This document shows, piece by piece, positions 27,111-37,556 of a DNA stretch of 64,000 nt; position 1 is the stretch's first letter; the number at the start of each line of letters is the position of its first letter. The translations under genes were made by a program, and so were the position numbers. A model generated the notes under the pieces. That model saw only the letters and a program-made list of their open reading frames with translations. It was not told where the DNA came from and ran no database searches. This DNA comes from Candidatus Hepatincola sp. Av (GTDB lineage: Bacteria; Pseudomonadota; Alphaproteobacteria; WRAU01; Hepatincolaceae): NCBI GenBank assembly GCA_023518375.1, contig CP068450.1, positions 620,001 through 684,000 on the forward strand, written 5' to 3'.

Positions 27111-27779
27111 ATGTCACAAATAAATATTAGCTCTACACCTGGTAAGCTAGAAGGAATTTATAAGAAATCAGAGAATCCTGCGGCTCCATCTGCTTTATTA
27201 TTACACCCTCACCCTTTATATGGTGGTAATATGCACAACAAAGTAGTTTTCTTAATGGAAAAAGCCTTTTTACAAAATGGTTTTTCTACTTTACGGTTTA
27301 ATTTTAGAGGGGTAGAAAATTCTGAAGGTACTTTTGATGAAGGTCATGGTGAAATCATTGATGCTAGTACTTGTTGTGATTGGTTAAAAGAAAATCAAGA
27401 AGAAGATTCTAAGCTATGGGTTGCAGGTTTTTCTTTTGGTTCTCAAATTGCTTTACAAATCATGATGCGACGCATTGAAGTTGATAGATTCATGGTTTTA
27501 GGATATTACGATCCTCAACTAGAAATGTTACCTTTTATTTATCCTTGCCCTACAAATGGGCTTTTTATTCATGGAAAAAAAGATGAAATTGCTCCTATTA
27601 AAGAGGCAGAAAAAGTTATAAAAAAAGCAATTCGCACTAAAGATAAGCATGTAGAGTATCAAATTATTGAAAATGCCGATCATTTCTTTACTTCTCATTC
27701 CGATGAGCTTTATAATATAATGTTTAATTATATTGCTAAAGAAACTGCTATTTTAAATGCTGAAAAAGAAAAAGAATAA
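27111..27779 (+). CDS. Alpha/beta hydrolase (COG2945 type)
   Basis: A small cytoplasmic serine hydrolase of 222 residues. The HPHPLYGGNMHNKVV motif near the N-terminus is typical of this uncharacterised group. The nucleophile serine is in WVAGFSFGSQIAL, the acid is the Asp of HGKKDEIAP, and the histidine is in NADHFFTSH. Substrate is unknown; esterase or peptidase-like activity is inferred from the fold. It lies 27 nt upstream of tyrS and may be co-transcribed with it. Confidence 0.8.
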   Translation: MSQINISSTPGKLEGIYKKSENPAAPSALLLHPHPLYGGNMHNKVVFLMEKAFLQNGFSTLRFNFRGVENSEGTFDEGHGEIIDASTCCDWLKENQEEDSKLWVAGFSFGSQIALQIMMRRIEVDRFMVLGYYDPQLEMLPFIYPCPTNGLFIHGKKDEIAPIKEAEKVIKKAIRTKDKHVEYQIIENADHFFTSHSDELYNIMFNYIAKETAILNAEKEKE

Positions 27780-27806
27780 TTTATATAAATCAACCCTTAT
27801 ATAGTT

Positions 27807-29078
27807 ATGATCAAAACCGATGTTACTAAAATTAAATTTCAGTCTGACTTTTTAAATTTTTTACAGGAAAGAGGTCTGTTGTATCAGTGTTCTTCTTTTG
27901 AAAAGTTAGATAACTTATTACACACAGAAAAAATTACAGCATATATTGGCTTTGATTGCACGGCTCCCTCGTTGCATGTGGGTAGTTTAATTCAAATTTT
28001 ATTATTAAAATATCTACAGAAATTCGGACATTCTCCAATAGTTTTATTAGGTGGTGGCACCACTTTAGTAGGCGACCCATCAGGTAAAGATGATACCAGA
28101 AAACTAATAACTACAGATAATATTAATAATAACTTAGCAGGCATTAAGAATACCTTATCACAATTTATTAGTTTTGAAGGCAGTAACTCTGCTAAAATTC
28201 TTAATAATGCAAAATGGTTAACTAAATTTAATTACCTTGATTTCTTAAGAGAATACGGTAAAGATTTTACCATTAATAGAATGCTAACATTTGATAGTGT
28301 AAAAAGTCGGCTTGATAGGGAAAGTTCTTTTACTTTTTTAGAATTCAATTATATGTTGTTACAAGCTGTAGATTTTTACTACTTATACAAACACTATAAT
28401 GTAAAATTACAATTAGGTGGATCGGATCAGTGGGGAAATATTATTAATGGTGTAGAAATTATTAGAAGGAAAGCTCATGAAGAAGCTTTTGGTTTAACCT
28501 CACCTCTTTTAACTAAAGCTGATGGTACTAAAATGGGCAAAACTGCAACAGGAGCAGTATGGTTAAATAAAGATTTATTTTCAGTAAATGATTTTTACCA
28601 ATTCTTTAGAAATACTCACGATGATGATGTAATCCAATACTTAAAAATGTTTACTGAAATACCATTAACAGAAATTAAAAAATTATCTAAATTACAAGGT
28701 AATGAAATTAACGAGGCAAAAAAAATATTAGCTTTTAAGCTAACTGAACTTTGCCATGGTTTAGAAGCCGCTAAACAGGCTGAAAAATTAGCTATTAATG
28801 TTTTTGAAAAAAAAGAGTTAGATACTAACCTACCTACTTATTATGTAACAAAAAAACAATTATTAAACGGATTACCTTTAGTACAATTTTTAGTAGAAAT
28901 TAAAGTGCTTAGTAGCAACTCTGAAGGTAGAAAATTAATTCAAAATAATGGTTTAAGTATAAATACTGAAAAATGTACCGATATTCATATAAAAATTACC
29001 AATCAAGATCTACAAAAAGAAGTAATTCAAATATCCATTGGTAAAAAACAACATATTTTAATTAAAATAAAAGGATAA
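27807..29078 (+). CDS. tyrS: Tyrosyl-tRNA synthetase
   Basis: Class I aminoacyl-tRNA synthetase of the TyrRS type. The HIGH-like motif is LHVGS, within CTAPSLHVGSLIQI; the tyrosine pocket includes QLGGSDQWGNI; the KMSKS-like loop is DGTKMGKTATG. A C-terminal S4 RNA-binding domain covers roughly 355-423. It has 423 residues, as expected. There is no paralogue in the window. Confidence 0.97.
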   Translation: MIKTDVTKIKFQSDFLNFLQERGLLYQCSSFEKLDNLLHTEKITAYIGFDCTAPSLHVGSLIQILLLKYLQKFGHSPIVLLGGGTTLVGDPSGKDDTRKLITTDNINNNLAGIKNTLSQFISFEGSNSAKILNNAKWLTKFNYLDFLREYGKDFTINRMLTFDSVKSRLDRESSFTFLEFNYMLLQAVDFYYLYKHYNVKLQLGGSDQWGNIINGVEIIRRKAHEEAFGLTSPLLTKADGTKMGKTATGAVWLNKDLFSVNDFYQFFRNTHDDDVIQYLKMFTEIPLTEIKKLSKLQGNEINEAKKILAFKLTELCHGLEAAKQAEKLAINVFEKKELDTNLPTYYVTKKQLLNGLPLVQFLVEIKVLSSNSEGRKLIQNNGLSINTEKCTDIHIKITNQDLQKEVIQISIGKKQHILIKIKG

Positions 29079-29111
29079 CTTTTATCTTCTTTACTACTAT
29101 CTACTATTATT

Positions 29112-29130
29112 AGCTAATTGTAGCTTTTTT
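29112..29130 (+). terminator. Intrinsic terminator after tyrS
   Basis: AGCTA (29112-29116) and TAGCT (29121-29125) form a short stem around a 4-nt loop, directly followed by a run of six T (29125-29130), about 35 nt after the tyrS stop. The stem is short but the T-run is well placed. Confidence 0.5.
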
Positions 29131-29191
29131 ATATAAAAGAATTCTTATTAATACGGCAATAAAAGAAAAAGTATTAATTTTACTATATTGA

Positions 29192-32100
29192 TTACTTTAA
29201 TAAATCTTGTAAACTTAAACCTTCCTCAGCCTTCTTTTCATTATCAGGAGCATCTTTAGTACTTTTAGTTGTAGAATCTTTGTTAGGATTTTCAACCTTG
29301 CTAGACTCTGTTGTTGTTTTTTCTGTAGTTGGTGAAGTTTGTGAATCTTGTGTGGCTTTTTCAGTACTTGATTTTTCTGTTATATTTGTACTACCAGCCT
29401 TTGTATTACTATCTTGACTATCTTGTAGATTTTTTGTAGTTTCCTCTTTTGGTGTATCCACTGGTTCTTGTGAACTACTACTTTGTAATTGAGTTGCATC
29501 AGTAGTATTACTATTTCCCTCATCTATAACCTTAGAGTTTGGAGAATCTTGAATAGGAGTACCTTTAGCTTCTCCACCTTCTTTTTTAGAACTTAAATTA
29601 GTAGGTGCTGTAGCCTTAGTTGTATTATTGTCATCTAAAGTTTTCCTAATTTCATCATTATTCAAGCTATTTACAACCTCACCTTTTTTTCCTCCTTTAG
29701 AAAAAATTGAATAATTTAACTTATCTAAAGGACCAGTAATCGCCATATTAATTTGTAATAAATTATTATTGTTACCTTCTTTATCATTGCCTAGTAACTG
29801 CCTAATAATAGGAGCATTAGAAATTAAATGGGTAGCCGACCATATTGGTACTAGTTTACCTCTAACATCAAGGTACTTTTTATTATAGTCTAGGTAACCA
29901 GCAAGATGCCCTCCCATTAAGTTACCAGTTAACTCTATATTAGTTAGGTTAAAATAATAACCTTTACTATTAAAATCTATCACAACAGATGAAAACCCTA
30001 AAGCTAAGTATAAAGAGAAGTCATTTAAAACAGCAGAACCTTTAGAAATAAAAACTTCACGTTTTGTGGTAGAATCTAATATTTTTTCAACCTTAGCTTT
30101 TACTTGTAAAAATCCATTTTTTATTCGTGCTTTTACATCAAGGAATTGTAATAAATTACCTACATTACTCACTTCCATTAATAATCCTTTTTCCTTAGAA
30201 TTATAAAAAATATAACTTTTATGGGATCTTTCAAAATAAGAAAAATCCATATAGTCTAAAATATTATTTAAAATAATTAAATTAATACTAGGATTAGCAA
30301 AAGTAATTTTATGAGACCTAATACTTTGTAATGCAAGATCTATTTTGTAGTTATGTAAAGGTTTAGAATTAACCGCAATTTTGTCTATTGAAGAATTATT
30401 ATTGTTAGATGAATTCAATGTTTTAGTTTTTGTGGAGTCTTGGTTACCAACATCATTTAGTTCAACCTTAGAATTAGGAGGATTGTTAGCATCTTGTAAT
30501 GTATTGGTATTATTTTTTTCTAAAGAAGATGTTTGTGCATCAGAACTTTCAGCTTTTTCAGACTCTTTATCCTTACTTTTAACAACATGTAAATTAGCAT
30601 TAGTCTGATCCTTAGAATTAGGTAAAGGAGTAGTATTAGGAGTTTCTAAGGTAGAAGTTGTATTTTCTGGTGTTTCCATTTCTATTGTTTTATTAGTATT
30701 GGTATTATTTTCATCTTGAGTATTATCATTCACAGCTTTAGCATTTTCATCTTGAGTAATACTAGGAGTAGCACTAATAGAGGTATCTTGGTTATTTATA
30801 GGTACTTCACTATCAATTAATTCAACATTGTAAGAATTATTAATAACACCACTATTAACTTGGGATAATGAGTTATTTTGCTTTAACAAGGAATCTTTTT
30901 CTTTGTTATAAATTGGAATACCTTGCCTATTAAAAGCTATAGGGTTTAATTTACTAGCTTGTTTTTTGTTCTTTGCAGAAGTTTTTTTGGTATTATCTCC
31001 GGCTTTAAAGTCATCTATAAAGCTTGTAATATCTAGGAATTTACCTCTTACAAAAATATTAGTACTATCTTTTTGCCATAAGAAGTTTACTCTAGCGTCA
31101 GCCTTATTTCTAATAAAAAGCCTTGAAACTTTCATAGCCAAGCTATTATTACCTTTTGTTACTCCTAAAACAATATTAATATCATTATTGCTTAGGTTTA
31201 ATCTATCAATTCCTAATAATTTATTATTATCTAAGCTAATCTGCGTATTTAAAAATAAAGGAGTTCCCACAGGTTTAGTATAATTAAATTCTTTTAATTT
31301 CCACTCTGCTTGCTTTAAATCAGCTTGAATATTTGCACTTGCAACTTTTTCATATTCTTTATAATTAATAGTTAAATTGGTAAAACCTTTGAATTGGTTT
31401 AGAATTTTCTCATCAACCAGATTTAACTGGTATAGTTTATTAATAGCTAACTTATCAAAATTCAAAGCATACTTAGATACAGTTTTGCCAGAACCCCAAC
31501 TATAACGAATATCTAAATTTGCTGGCGTTTCTAAATATACAGCTTTACCATTAAAAATTATATAATCTTTACCAATAGAAACATCTAAATTACCATTATT
31601 AAGGCTTTTCTTTTGAAAAACATTTTTAAAACTTAAATCCTCAGTTGTGACCTTTCCACTGAAATCCACAAGTTTATCATCATCTATGGCATATAGTAAG
31701 GTTATATTACCTTGTGCTGTACCTTGAAGATCAGCAATATTAAGATCTATACCATGCAAAAGCTCTAAGGGTTTTCTATCAATATAGTTTAAAACATCAG
31801 AAACATTAGATTTATCAACATCTAAATCTACATATACACCTGGTTGGTAACCATTGGCAAAACTATAATCGTATATTTTCACCAACCCTTTGGTGGTACG
31901 CATTTGTGCCGTAGTGGCCTCACCAAAAGTTATTATTATATCTTCACCAGATGATACTAGCTTAACTTCATTAGATTTTACTGAAGGTAAACCTTCCAAA
32001 TAAGTTAGCTCTACATTATTAAATAGTATTTCTGATGAGACTTTCTCAATATTGGTAGAATTATTTGTAAAAGAAGCTAATAAGTTGAATTTAATACTAC

Positions 32101-33469
32101 TAATATTGGCTTTTAATACATTATCATCAAACCATTCACGTACATCTAAAGAAACTTTTGTAGGCCATAAACTTTTTAGGTCTTGCAAACTCATGTTACC
32201 AATATCACTAGAAAAATTTACTAATCTTTTATTAGTGTCTGCATAATTATATTTTGCGGAAAAATTAACTTTTTGTGAATTTCCTAATAAAAAAGACTTA
32301 TACACTAATATTTGCTTAGTTTGTAAATTTAATTTTGCATTCATAGATAACTGTGAAAGCAGAATATTAGCACCTATTCTGTTTAACTTTAAATGATTAT
32401 TCTTTTTAAAATTAACAACTAGATTAGTAAAATCTAAGTCTTCTGTAGTTTTATTATATTTAAGATTCATTTGCAGTTTATCAATCTCTAAATTTCTAGC
32501 TAACCTACCTTCATAGCCTATAGAGCCAGAACCAATATGCAAATTACCTTTTATATCTTTAAAACCACTACGTAAATTATAAATTGACTGCATTTCTATT
32601 TTGGCTAAAAGCCCTTTAAGGCTTAAAGGTTGAAGTAGCCCTTTATTAACTAGCCCAGTGGAAAAAGTTGCTATATCTTCTAAAGATAAATCTTTGATAG
32701 TTAAACGGTTAACTACTTCTTCTTTAGAGTTTAAAACTAAATTACCTGTAATTTTTGCCGACTTACTAAAACCAGAATTAATTTTTAAAGTAGATTTAAT
32801 ATCTACATGAATATTTTTTAAATCTTTAATATCTAAAGATTCTATATTAAAAGTTAATGTATGCTTATTATTCACAAAAACAATATCCGAATGCGAAATA
32901 CTAAATTCATTCAAATAAGCTAATACAGGTGCCATACGTTTTATATTTTTAATATCAGCATAAGCATTTGTTATGTTGAATCTTTTGCCTAAAGCAAGGG
33001 GTTGCTTGGTACCTTCTTTTTTTTCATTTGTATTAAGGTTACTAATATTATTTAGTTTTATATTGATGTTTTTTTGCATATCTTGGTTGATGACTATATG
33101 TAAACCTTCAACATAAACTTTTTCTATTAAAAAGTTTTTTTGCTTAATAGAATTGGTAATATTAGGGTAAAAACCAATTTTATCTAATTTAGTAACTTTG
33201 TTACCACTAGTATAAGTAACATTTTTTATTAAAATAATGGGGCGATTAATTTCATAGTTCCAAGCAATAGATACTCCTCTAATTTGTAGATTATCTATAA
33301 ATTCTGCTTGTTTAGCATATTTTTTCTGTAATAAATGAGCAACATTATCACCAATAAAAGGAATAGGTATTTGAAAAAGAACTAAGTAAAAAACTACTAA
33401 AACAACATAAAATATGTATAATATTAGCCTACCAAATAACTTCAAAACTAAGTTCTTGAACCTTAACAA
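29192..33469 (-). CDS. AsmA-like / YhdP-family envelope protein
   Basis: A 1425-residue protein with one N-terminal membrane anchor (about 10-35) and a long region of short beta strands (for example GTAQGNITLLYAIDD and LEGLPSVKSNEVKLVSS), typical of AsmA/YhdP proteins (DUF3971 plus AsmA-like C-terminal domain). These proteins are thought to bridge the periplasm and move phospholipid to the outer membrane. A Ser/Asn/Thr/Glu-rich disordered segment of about 200 residues interrupts the body (about 845-1060), and another forms the C-terminus (about 1290-1425). It lies 75 bp after prfB. Family assignment is by pattern, not by alignment. Confidence 0.75.
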   Translation of the reverse strand: MLRFKNLVLKLFGRLILYIFYVVLVVFYLVLFQIPIPFIGDNVAHLLQKKYAKQAEFIDNLQIRGVSIAWNYEINRPIILIKNVTYTSGNKVTKLDKIGFYPNITNSIKQKNFLIEKVYVEGLHIVINQDMQKNINIKLNNISNLNTNEKKEGTKQPLALGKRFNITNAYADIKNIKRMAPVLAYLNEFSISHSDIVFVNNKHTLTFNIESLDIKDLKNIHVDIKSTLKINSGFSKSAKITGNLVLNSKEEVVNRLTIKDLSLEDIATFSTGLVNKGLLQPLSLKGLLAKIEMQSIYNLRSGFKDIKGNLHIGSGSIGYEGRLARNLEIDKLQMNLKYNKTTEDLDFTNLVVNFKKNNHLKLNRIGANILLSQLSMNAKLNLQTKQILVYKSFLLGNSQKVNFSAKYNYADTNKRLVNFSSDIGNMSLQDLKSLWPTKVSLDVREWFDDNVLKANISSIKFNLLASFTNNSTNIEKVSSEILFNNVELTYLEGLPSVKSNEVKLVSSGEDIIITFGEATTAQMRTTKGLVKIYDYSFANGYQPGVYVDLDVDKSNVSDVLNYIDRKPLELLHGIDLNIADLQGTAQGNITLLYAIDDDKLVDFSGKVTTEDLSFKNVFQKKSLNNGNLDVSIGKDYIIFNGKAVYLETPANLDIRYSWGSGKTVSKYALNFDKLAINKLYQLNLVDEKILNQFKGFTNLTINYKEYEKVASANIQADLKQAEWKLKEFNYTKPVGTPLFLNTQISLDNNKLLGIDRLNLSNNDINIVLGVTKGNNSLAMKVSRLFIRNKADARVNFLWQKDSTNIFVRGKFLDITSFIDDFKAGDNTKKTSAKNKKQASKLNPIAFNRQGIPIYNKEKDSLLKQNNSLSQVNSGVINNSYNVELIDSEVPINNQDTSISATPSITQDENAKAVNDNTQDENNTNTNKTIEMETPENTTSTLETPNTTPLPNSKDQTNANLHVVKSKDKESEKAESSDAQTSSLEKNNTNTLQDANNPPNSKVELNDVGNQDSTKTKTLNSSNNNNSSIDKIAVNSKPLHNYKIDLALQSIRSHKITFANPSINLIILNNILDYMDFSYFERSHKSYIFYNSKEKGLLMEVSNVGNLLQFLDVKARIKNGFLQVKAKVEKILDSTTKREVFISKGSAVLNDFSLYLALGFSSVVIDFNSKGYYFNLTNIELTGNLMGGHLAGYLDYNKKYLDVRGKLVPIWSATHLISNAPIIRQLLGNDKEGNNNNLLQINMAITGPLDKLNYSIFSKGGKKGEVVNSLNNDEIRKTLDDNNTTKATAPTNLSSKKEGGEAKGTPIQDSPNSKVIDEGNSNTTDATQLQSSSSQEPVDTPKEETTKNLQDSQDSNTKAGSTNITEKSSTEKATQDSQTSPTTEKTTTESSKVENPNKDSTTKSTKDAPDNEKKAEEGLSLQDLLK

Positions 33470-33544
33470 CTGAAAAATACTCTTTGATTTTATTATTTTG
33501 TTTAGTAATTAATTTTACTATGAAGCCACTTGAAAATCAAACTA

Positions 33545-34648
33545 CTATTTACGAGTTAATCTTTCATAAATTAAATTGGTTAAATCACCATCTAAAATAT
33601 CTTTAGTATTATGATAATCTTTTTGAGTTTGATGATCTTTTACCATAGCATATGGATGTAAAATATAAGAACGAATTTGGCTACCAAAATCTATTGCATT
33701 TTTCTCTTTATAGCTGTTTTGTTTTTCTGCCTCTTGTTCCATAATTTGTTTTGAGAGTAATTTTGCCTTTAGCATACTAAGTGCCATTTCTTTATTTTTA
33801 TGTTGGGAACGCTCTCCTTGTGATTGCACTACTAGGCCAGTTGGAATATGGGTAATTCGCACAGCACTATCTGTTGTATTCACATGTTGCCCCCCTGACC
33901 CCGAAGATTTATATGTATCTATTCTTAAATCTTTACTTAAAATTTCAATAGTAATATTATTATTTAAAATAGGATACACTGCCACTGAGGCAAAGCTAGT
34001 TTGTCTTTTTCCCTCAGCATTAAAGGGGGAAATTCTTACCAAACGATGTACTCCTGATTCCCTTTGTAAATAACCATAAGCATACTGCCCCACAATTTGT
34101 AAAATAGAAGATTTAATACCACCACGATCTAGGCTATTCTTTTCTAAAAGACTAACTTTAAACTTCATACGATCACACCACCTTATATACATGCGTAAAA
34201 GCATAGCAGCAAAATCTTGGGCATCTAAACCGCCCATACCAGCAGTAATTTCTAAATAACAATCTAACTTATCATGCTCATGGGTAAACAAATATTTTAT
34301 TACTTGCTTTTGTACCAATAAATTTAACTGCTGCAAGTTTTCAAAACACTGTTTTAGCAAGTTATCATCTGACTCTTCTTTTGCCATAAGAGTTAACTCT
34401 TGCAAATCTTTTAAGGTTTGCTGCATATGTTGCCAAGTAATTAATTCGTTTTTCAACTCATTATATTCTTTCATAATTACAGTAGCTTGTGGAATATCCT
34501 GCCAAAAATTCTCTTGGTGAATTAATTTTTCATATGCTAGAATTTTATCCCTTAGAGTTTCTTCATGAAAGTTCTTATTAATTAAAGCAAGGTTAGACTT
34601 AACCTGAATAAGTAACTCATCTAAAGTTAATACCGACTTATTAAACAA
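33545..34648 (-). CDS. prfB: Peptide chain release factor 2
   Basis: Class I release factor reading UGA and UAA. The specificity tripeptide is SPF at 207-209 (VRISPFNAEG), which identifies RF2 rather than RF1, and the catalytic GGQ is at 252-254 (SGSGGQHVN). It is a single open frame of 367 residues: I see no internal UGA and therefore no programmed +1 frameshift, unlike E. coli. It starts 11 nt after mrcA, the usual alphaproteobacterial order. Confidence 0.97.
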   Translation of the reverse strand: MFNKSVLTLDELLIQVKSNLALINKNFHEETLRDKILAYEKLIHQENFWQDIPQATVIMKEYNELKNELITWQHMQQTLKDLQELTLMAKEESDDNLLKQCFENLQQLNLLVQKQVIKYLFTHEHDKLDCYLEITAGMGGLDAQDFAAMLLRMYIRWCDRMKFKVSLLEKNSLDRGGIKSSILQIVGQYAYGYLQRESGVHRLVRISPFNAEGKRQTSFASVAVYPILNNNITIEILSKDLRIDTYKSSGSGGQHVNTTDSAVRITHIPTGLVVQSQGERSQHKNKEMALSMLKAKLLSKQIMEQEAEKQNSYKEKNAIDFGSQIRSYILHPYAMVKDHQTQKDYHNTKDILDGDLTNLIYERLTRK

Positions 34649-34659
34649 TAAGCACCTCT

Positions 34660-37452
34660 TTAGTATAGGCTATTTTGTTCATCATCATTTTCAAGAGGGA
34701 TAGGGTCAGTATTATTGCCAATTCCTGTATTTTTAATTCCCAAAATATGCGGATTAACATCTTGACCATCTTTAATTGGTTCAGCTATAACATGGCTAAA
34801 TTGTTTTGGTAAACTAGGTTTACCAGTTTTATAATCTACCCAACTCATATGTATTCCTGCGGGAGTTCTAAAAGGTAGAGATTCTCTATCTCGTAAAGCA
34901 TTAACCATAAAAGATCTAAAAATAGGTACCGCTAAAGTGGCGGCTTCCGATTTTGCACCTAAACTTATAGGGTTATCAGCTCCTAAGTAAATACCTACCA
35001 CTAAGTCAGGAGAAAAACCAATAAACCAAGCATCTTTAGAATCATTGGTGGTGCCTGTTTTTCCAGCAATTTTGTAACCTTTTATTCTAGCTCGTATTCC
35101 TGTTCCTCTTTGTACTGTACCTTCTAACATATTAACTACAATAAAAGCATCTTTAGGATCTATTACTTCTACTCTATTATCTTCTAAAATAGGTGGCTTT
35201 AAATTAGATTTCCAGTTAATCCCATTACATTCATTGCATTCTCTAGAATCTAAGCGAAAAATAGATTGCCCATTATTATCTTGAATTTCTCTAATAACCG
35301 ACGGTGTTATTAATTTCCCTCCATTAGCAAGCATAGCATAAGCAGATACCATTGTTTGCAAAGAGGCTTCCCTTGAACCTAAAATTTCAGAAAAATTCTC
35401 TAAAGGGCTATTATAAATATTTAAACTCATTAACACATTAGAAATTGCTGGTAAACCAATAGTATCAGCTAAACGAATAGTTGCTAAATTCCTAGAGTGT
35501 TCTAAACCACTTCTTAAAGTTACAAATCCTCTATAAACCCCATAAGAATTTCTAGGACGCCAAGTACCATCTGAATCCTTATTATCCATCACAAGTGGTG
35601 CATCTAAAACGGTATCGTTAGCCTTAAAGCCTGCTTTAATAGCTGTTAAATAAACAAAAGGCTTAATAGATGACCCCGGTTGCCTTAAAGCCTGAGTAGC
35701 ACGGTTAAATTCACTTAATAAAAAAGAAAAACCACCTTGCATAGCTACAATCTCACCGCTTTGTGGATCCATTGCTAATAAAGCACCATTAATTTCAGGA
35801 ATTTGCCTTAATAAATATTGTTTTTTATATTCTTCAACTAAAATTACATCTCCATTTTGGAAAATAGTGCTAAAACTAGTTAGTTGATTATTTTTTTTGT
35901 CTTTTACCTCAACTGGCACCGCCCAATTATTGAAGTCATTTAACTCCACTTTAGCTCTTTCACCATTTAATAAACCTACAGTCAACTCTTTCGGTTTAAC
36001 TCCAAGAATAACTCCAACTCGCCAAGGGTATACTTTTAAACTATAGTTTTTAACGGTATCATCATTTTTAAACTCATCTAACCATTCATTATTATTTTCA
36101 GTGTAACCACCCTTTGGAATAGATAAATCCACATGAGCTAAAACTCCTCTGTAACCTCGTTTATTTTCATAAGCAACAATACCAGCTCGCAAGGCATTAT
36201 AAGCATATCTTTGGTAATTAGCGTTTATACTAGTTTGAACAATTAAACCTCCACCATAGAGTTTATCGTAACCTAGCTTTTTAATGATATCTCTACGAAT
36301 TTCTTCTTTGGCATAGTTTAAGGTATAATTTTGTTTATTATTACTAGTTGCATAGTTTATAGGTTCCTGTAAAGCCTGCTGATACTCTTTAAAAGAAATC
36401 CTGTTATTCTTATACATTTTATCTAGCACCCAATCTCTTCTAGCTTTAGCTAAATTATAAAACTTTTCAGGATCATAAGATGATGGTGCCTTAGGTAAAA
36501 TGGCTAAAAAAGCTGCTTCGGCAATGTTAACATCTGTAATAGGCTTATTAAAGTAAGTTAAAGCCGCCATACTTACCCCATAAGAACTTCTACCTAAATA
36601 AATTTCATTAAGATACAACTCTAGAATTTTTTGTTTAGAATATTTTTTTTCAATACTTTTTGTTAAAATAGCTTCACGCATTTTACGCCGTAAAGTTCTT
36701 TTATTATTAAGTAAGAAGTTTTTAGCTACTTGTTGGGTAATAGTTGAAGCCCCTTCTATATTTTTAGATAATCCTAAAAAGTATTTAACATTATTAAAAG
36801 ATGCTCGTAAAAGACCTAAATAATCAAACCCTGAATGCTTATAAAAATTCTTATCTTCCGCCGATACAAAAGCATCTTGCACTGCTTTTGGAATCATATA
36901 AATTGGTACAAAAATTCTATTTTCTAAAGCATAGGTCTCTATTAATTGAGAATCCGATGAATAAATTCTAGTAATTTGTGGTGGATGATAATTAGATAAA
37001 GAACTATAATCTGGTAAATTCCAAAAAACATACACCATATAAACACAAATAAAAACAAAACCTAATAAATAAATTTTTGTTTTATTAAATTTTTTCTTAC
37101 CTAACTTAGTTGCACTTACTGAGCTCTTTTCCCTTAATGGTAAGTCAACTTTCTTTTGCTTAGTATTAGCAATATCTTGTTGTACTTTTAATAAGTTTTC
37201 TTTATTAACTGCATGTTCTTCATTGGAATTCTTACTTTGTAACTCTTCTATCTTAGAATGTTGCTTTTCTTCATTAGTTTGGTTTTTTAATAAAATTGAT
37301 TTTATATCAACACTTTTCTTTTTTTTAGTAAATAGATTTAAAAAACCTTTAACAATAGAAAGTACAAGAGTTTTAATTTCATGAAATAAGTACACGAAAC
37401 TTTCAAAAATTATATTTAAAGAATATTTAATAACATCAAAAAAATTTTTCAT
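34660..37452 (-). CDS. mrcA: Penicillin-binding protein 1A
   Basis: Bifunctional peptidoglycan synthase. The glycosyltransferase domain has Glu199 in SAEDKNFYKHSGFD and the IEGASTITQQVAKN motif. The transpeptidase has Ser594 in QPGSSIKPFVYLTA, SRN at 653-655, and KTGTTNDSKDAWF. The membrane span is about 127-147. Before it lies an unusually long cytoplasmic part: a hydrophobic, amphipathic stretch at 1-42 and a charged linker to 125. It has 930 residues. It is preceded by amiC and followed by prfB. Confidence 0.96.
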   Translation of the reverse strand: MKNFFDVIKYSLNIIFESFVYLFHEIKTLVLSIVKGFLNLFTKKKKSVDIKSILLKNQTNEEKQHSKIEELQSKNSNEEHAVNKENLLKVQQDIANTKQKKVDLPLREKSSVSATKLGKKKFNKTKIYLLGFVFICVYMVYVFWNLPDYSSLSNYHPPQITRIYSSDSQLIETYALENRIFVPIYMIPKAVQDAFVSAEDKNFYKHSGFDYLGLLRASFNNVKYFLGLSKNIEGASTITQQVAKNFLLNNKRTLRRKMREAILTKSIEKKYSKQKILELYLNEIYLGRSSYGVSMAALTYFNKPITDVNIAEAAFLAILPKAPSSYDPEKFYNLAKARRDWVLDKMYKNNRISFKEYQQALQEPINYATSNNKQNYTLNYAKEEIRRDIIKKLGYDKLYGGGLIVQTSINANYQRYAYNALRAGIVAYENKRGYRGVLAHVDLSIPKGGYTENNNEWLDEFKNDDTVKNYSLKVYPWRVGVILGVKPKELTVGLLNGERAKVELNDFNNWAVPVEVKDKKNNQLTSFSTIFQNGDVILVEEYKKQYLLRQIPEINGALLAMDPQSGEIVAMQGGFSFLLSEFNRATQALRQPGSSIKPFVYLTAIKAGFKANDTVLDAPLVMDNKDSDGTWRPRNSYGVYRGFVTLRSGLEHSRNLATIRLADTIGLPAISNVLMSLNIYNSPLENFSEILGSREASLQTMVSAYAMLANGGKLITPSVIREIQDNNGQSIFRLDSRECNECNGINWKSNLKPPILEDNRVEVIDPKDAFIVVNMLEGTVQRGTGIRARIKGYKIAGKTGTTNDSKDAWFIGFSPDLVVGIYLGADNPISLGAKSEAATLAVPIFRSFMVNALRDRESLPFRTPAGIHMSWVDYKTGKPSLPKQFSHVIAEPIKDGQDVNPHILGIKNTGIGNNTDPIPLENDDEQNSLY

Positions 37453-37556
37453 GTAAGTTTATAAAAGCCTAAAGTTGTGAATAAATATTAGAATACTACA
37501 TATTAGTGATTTTATGATAACGCCATTTTTTCATACTGCAAACTGTATTCATTGTT

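Noticed and set aside
30381-31283. Antisense open frames opposite the YhdP-like gene
   Set aside because: They mirror the Ser/Thr/Glu-rich coding sequence and have no independent signals.
33545-34648. Programmed frameshift in prfB
   Set aside because: The gene is one continuous frame with normal length and no internal UGA.
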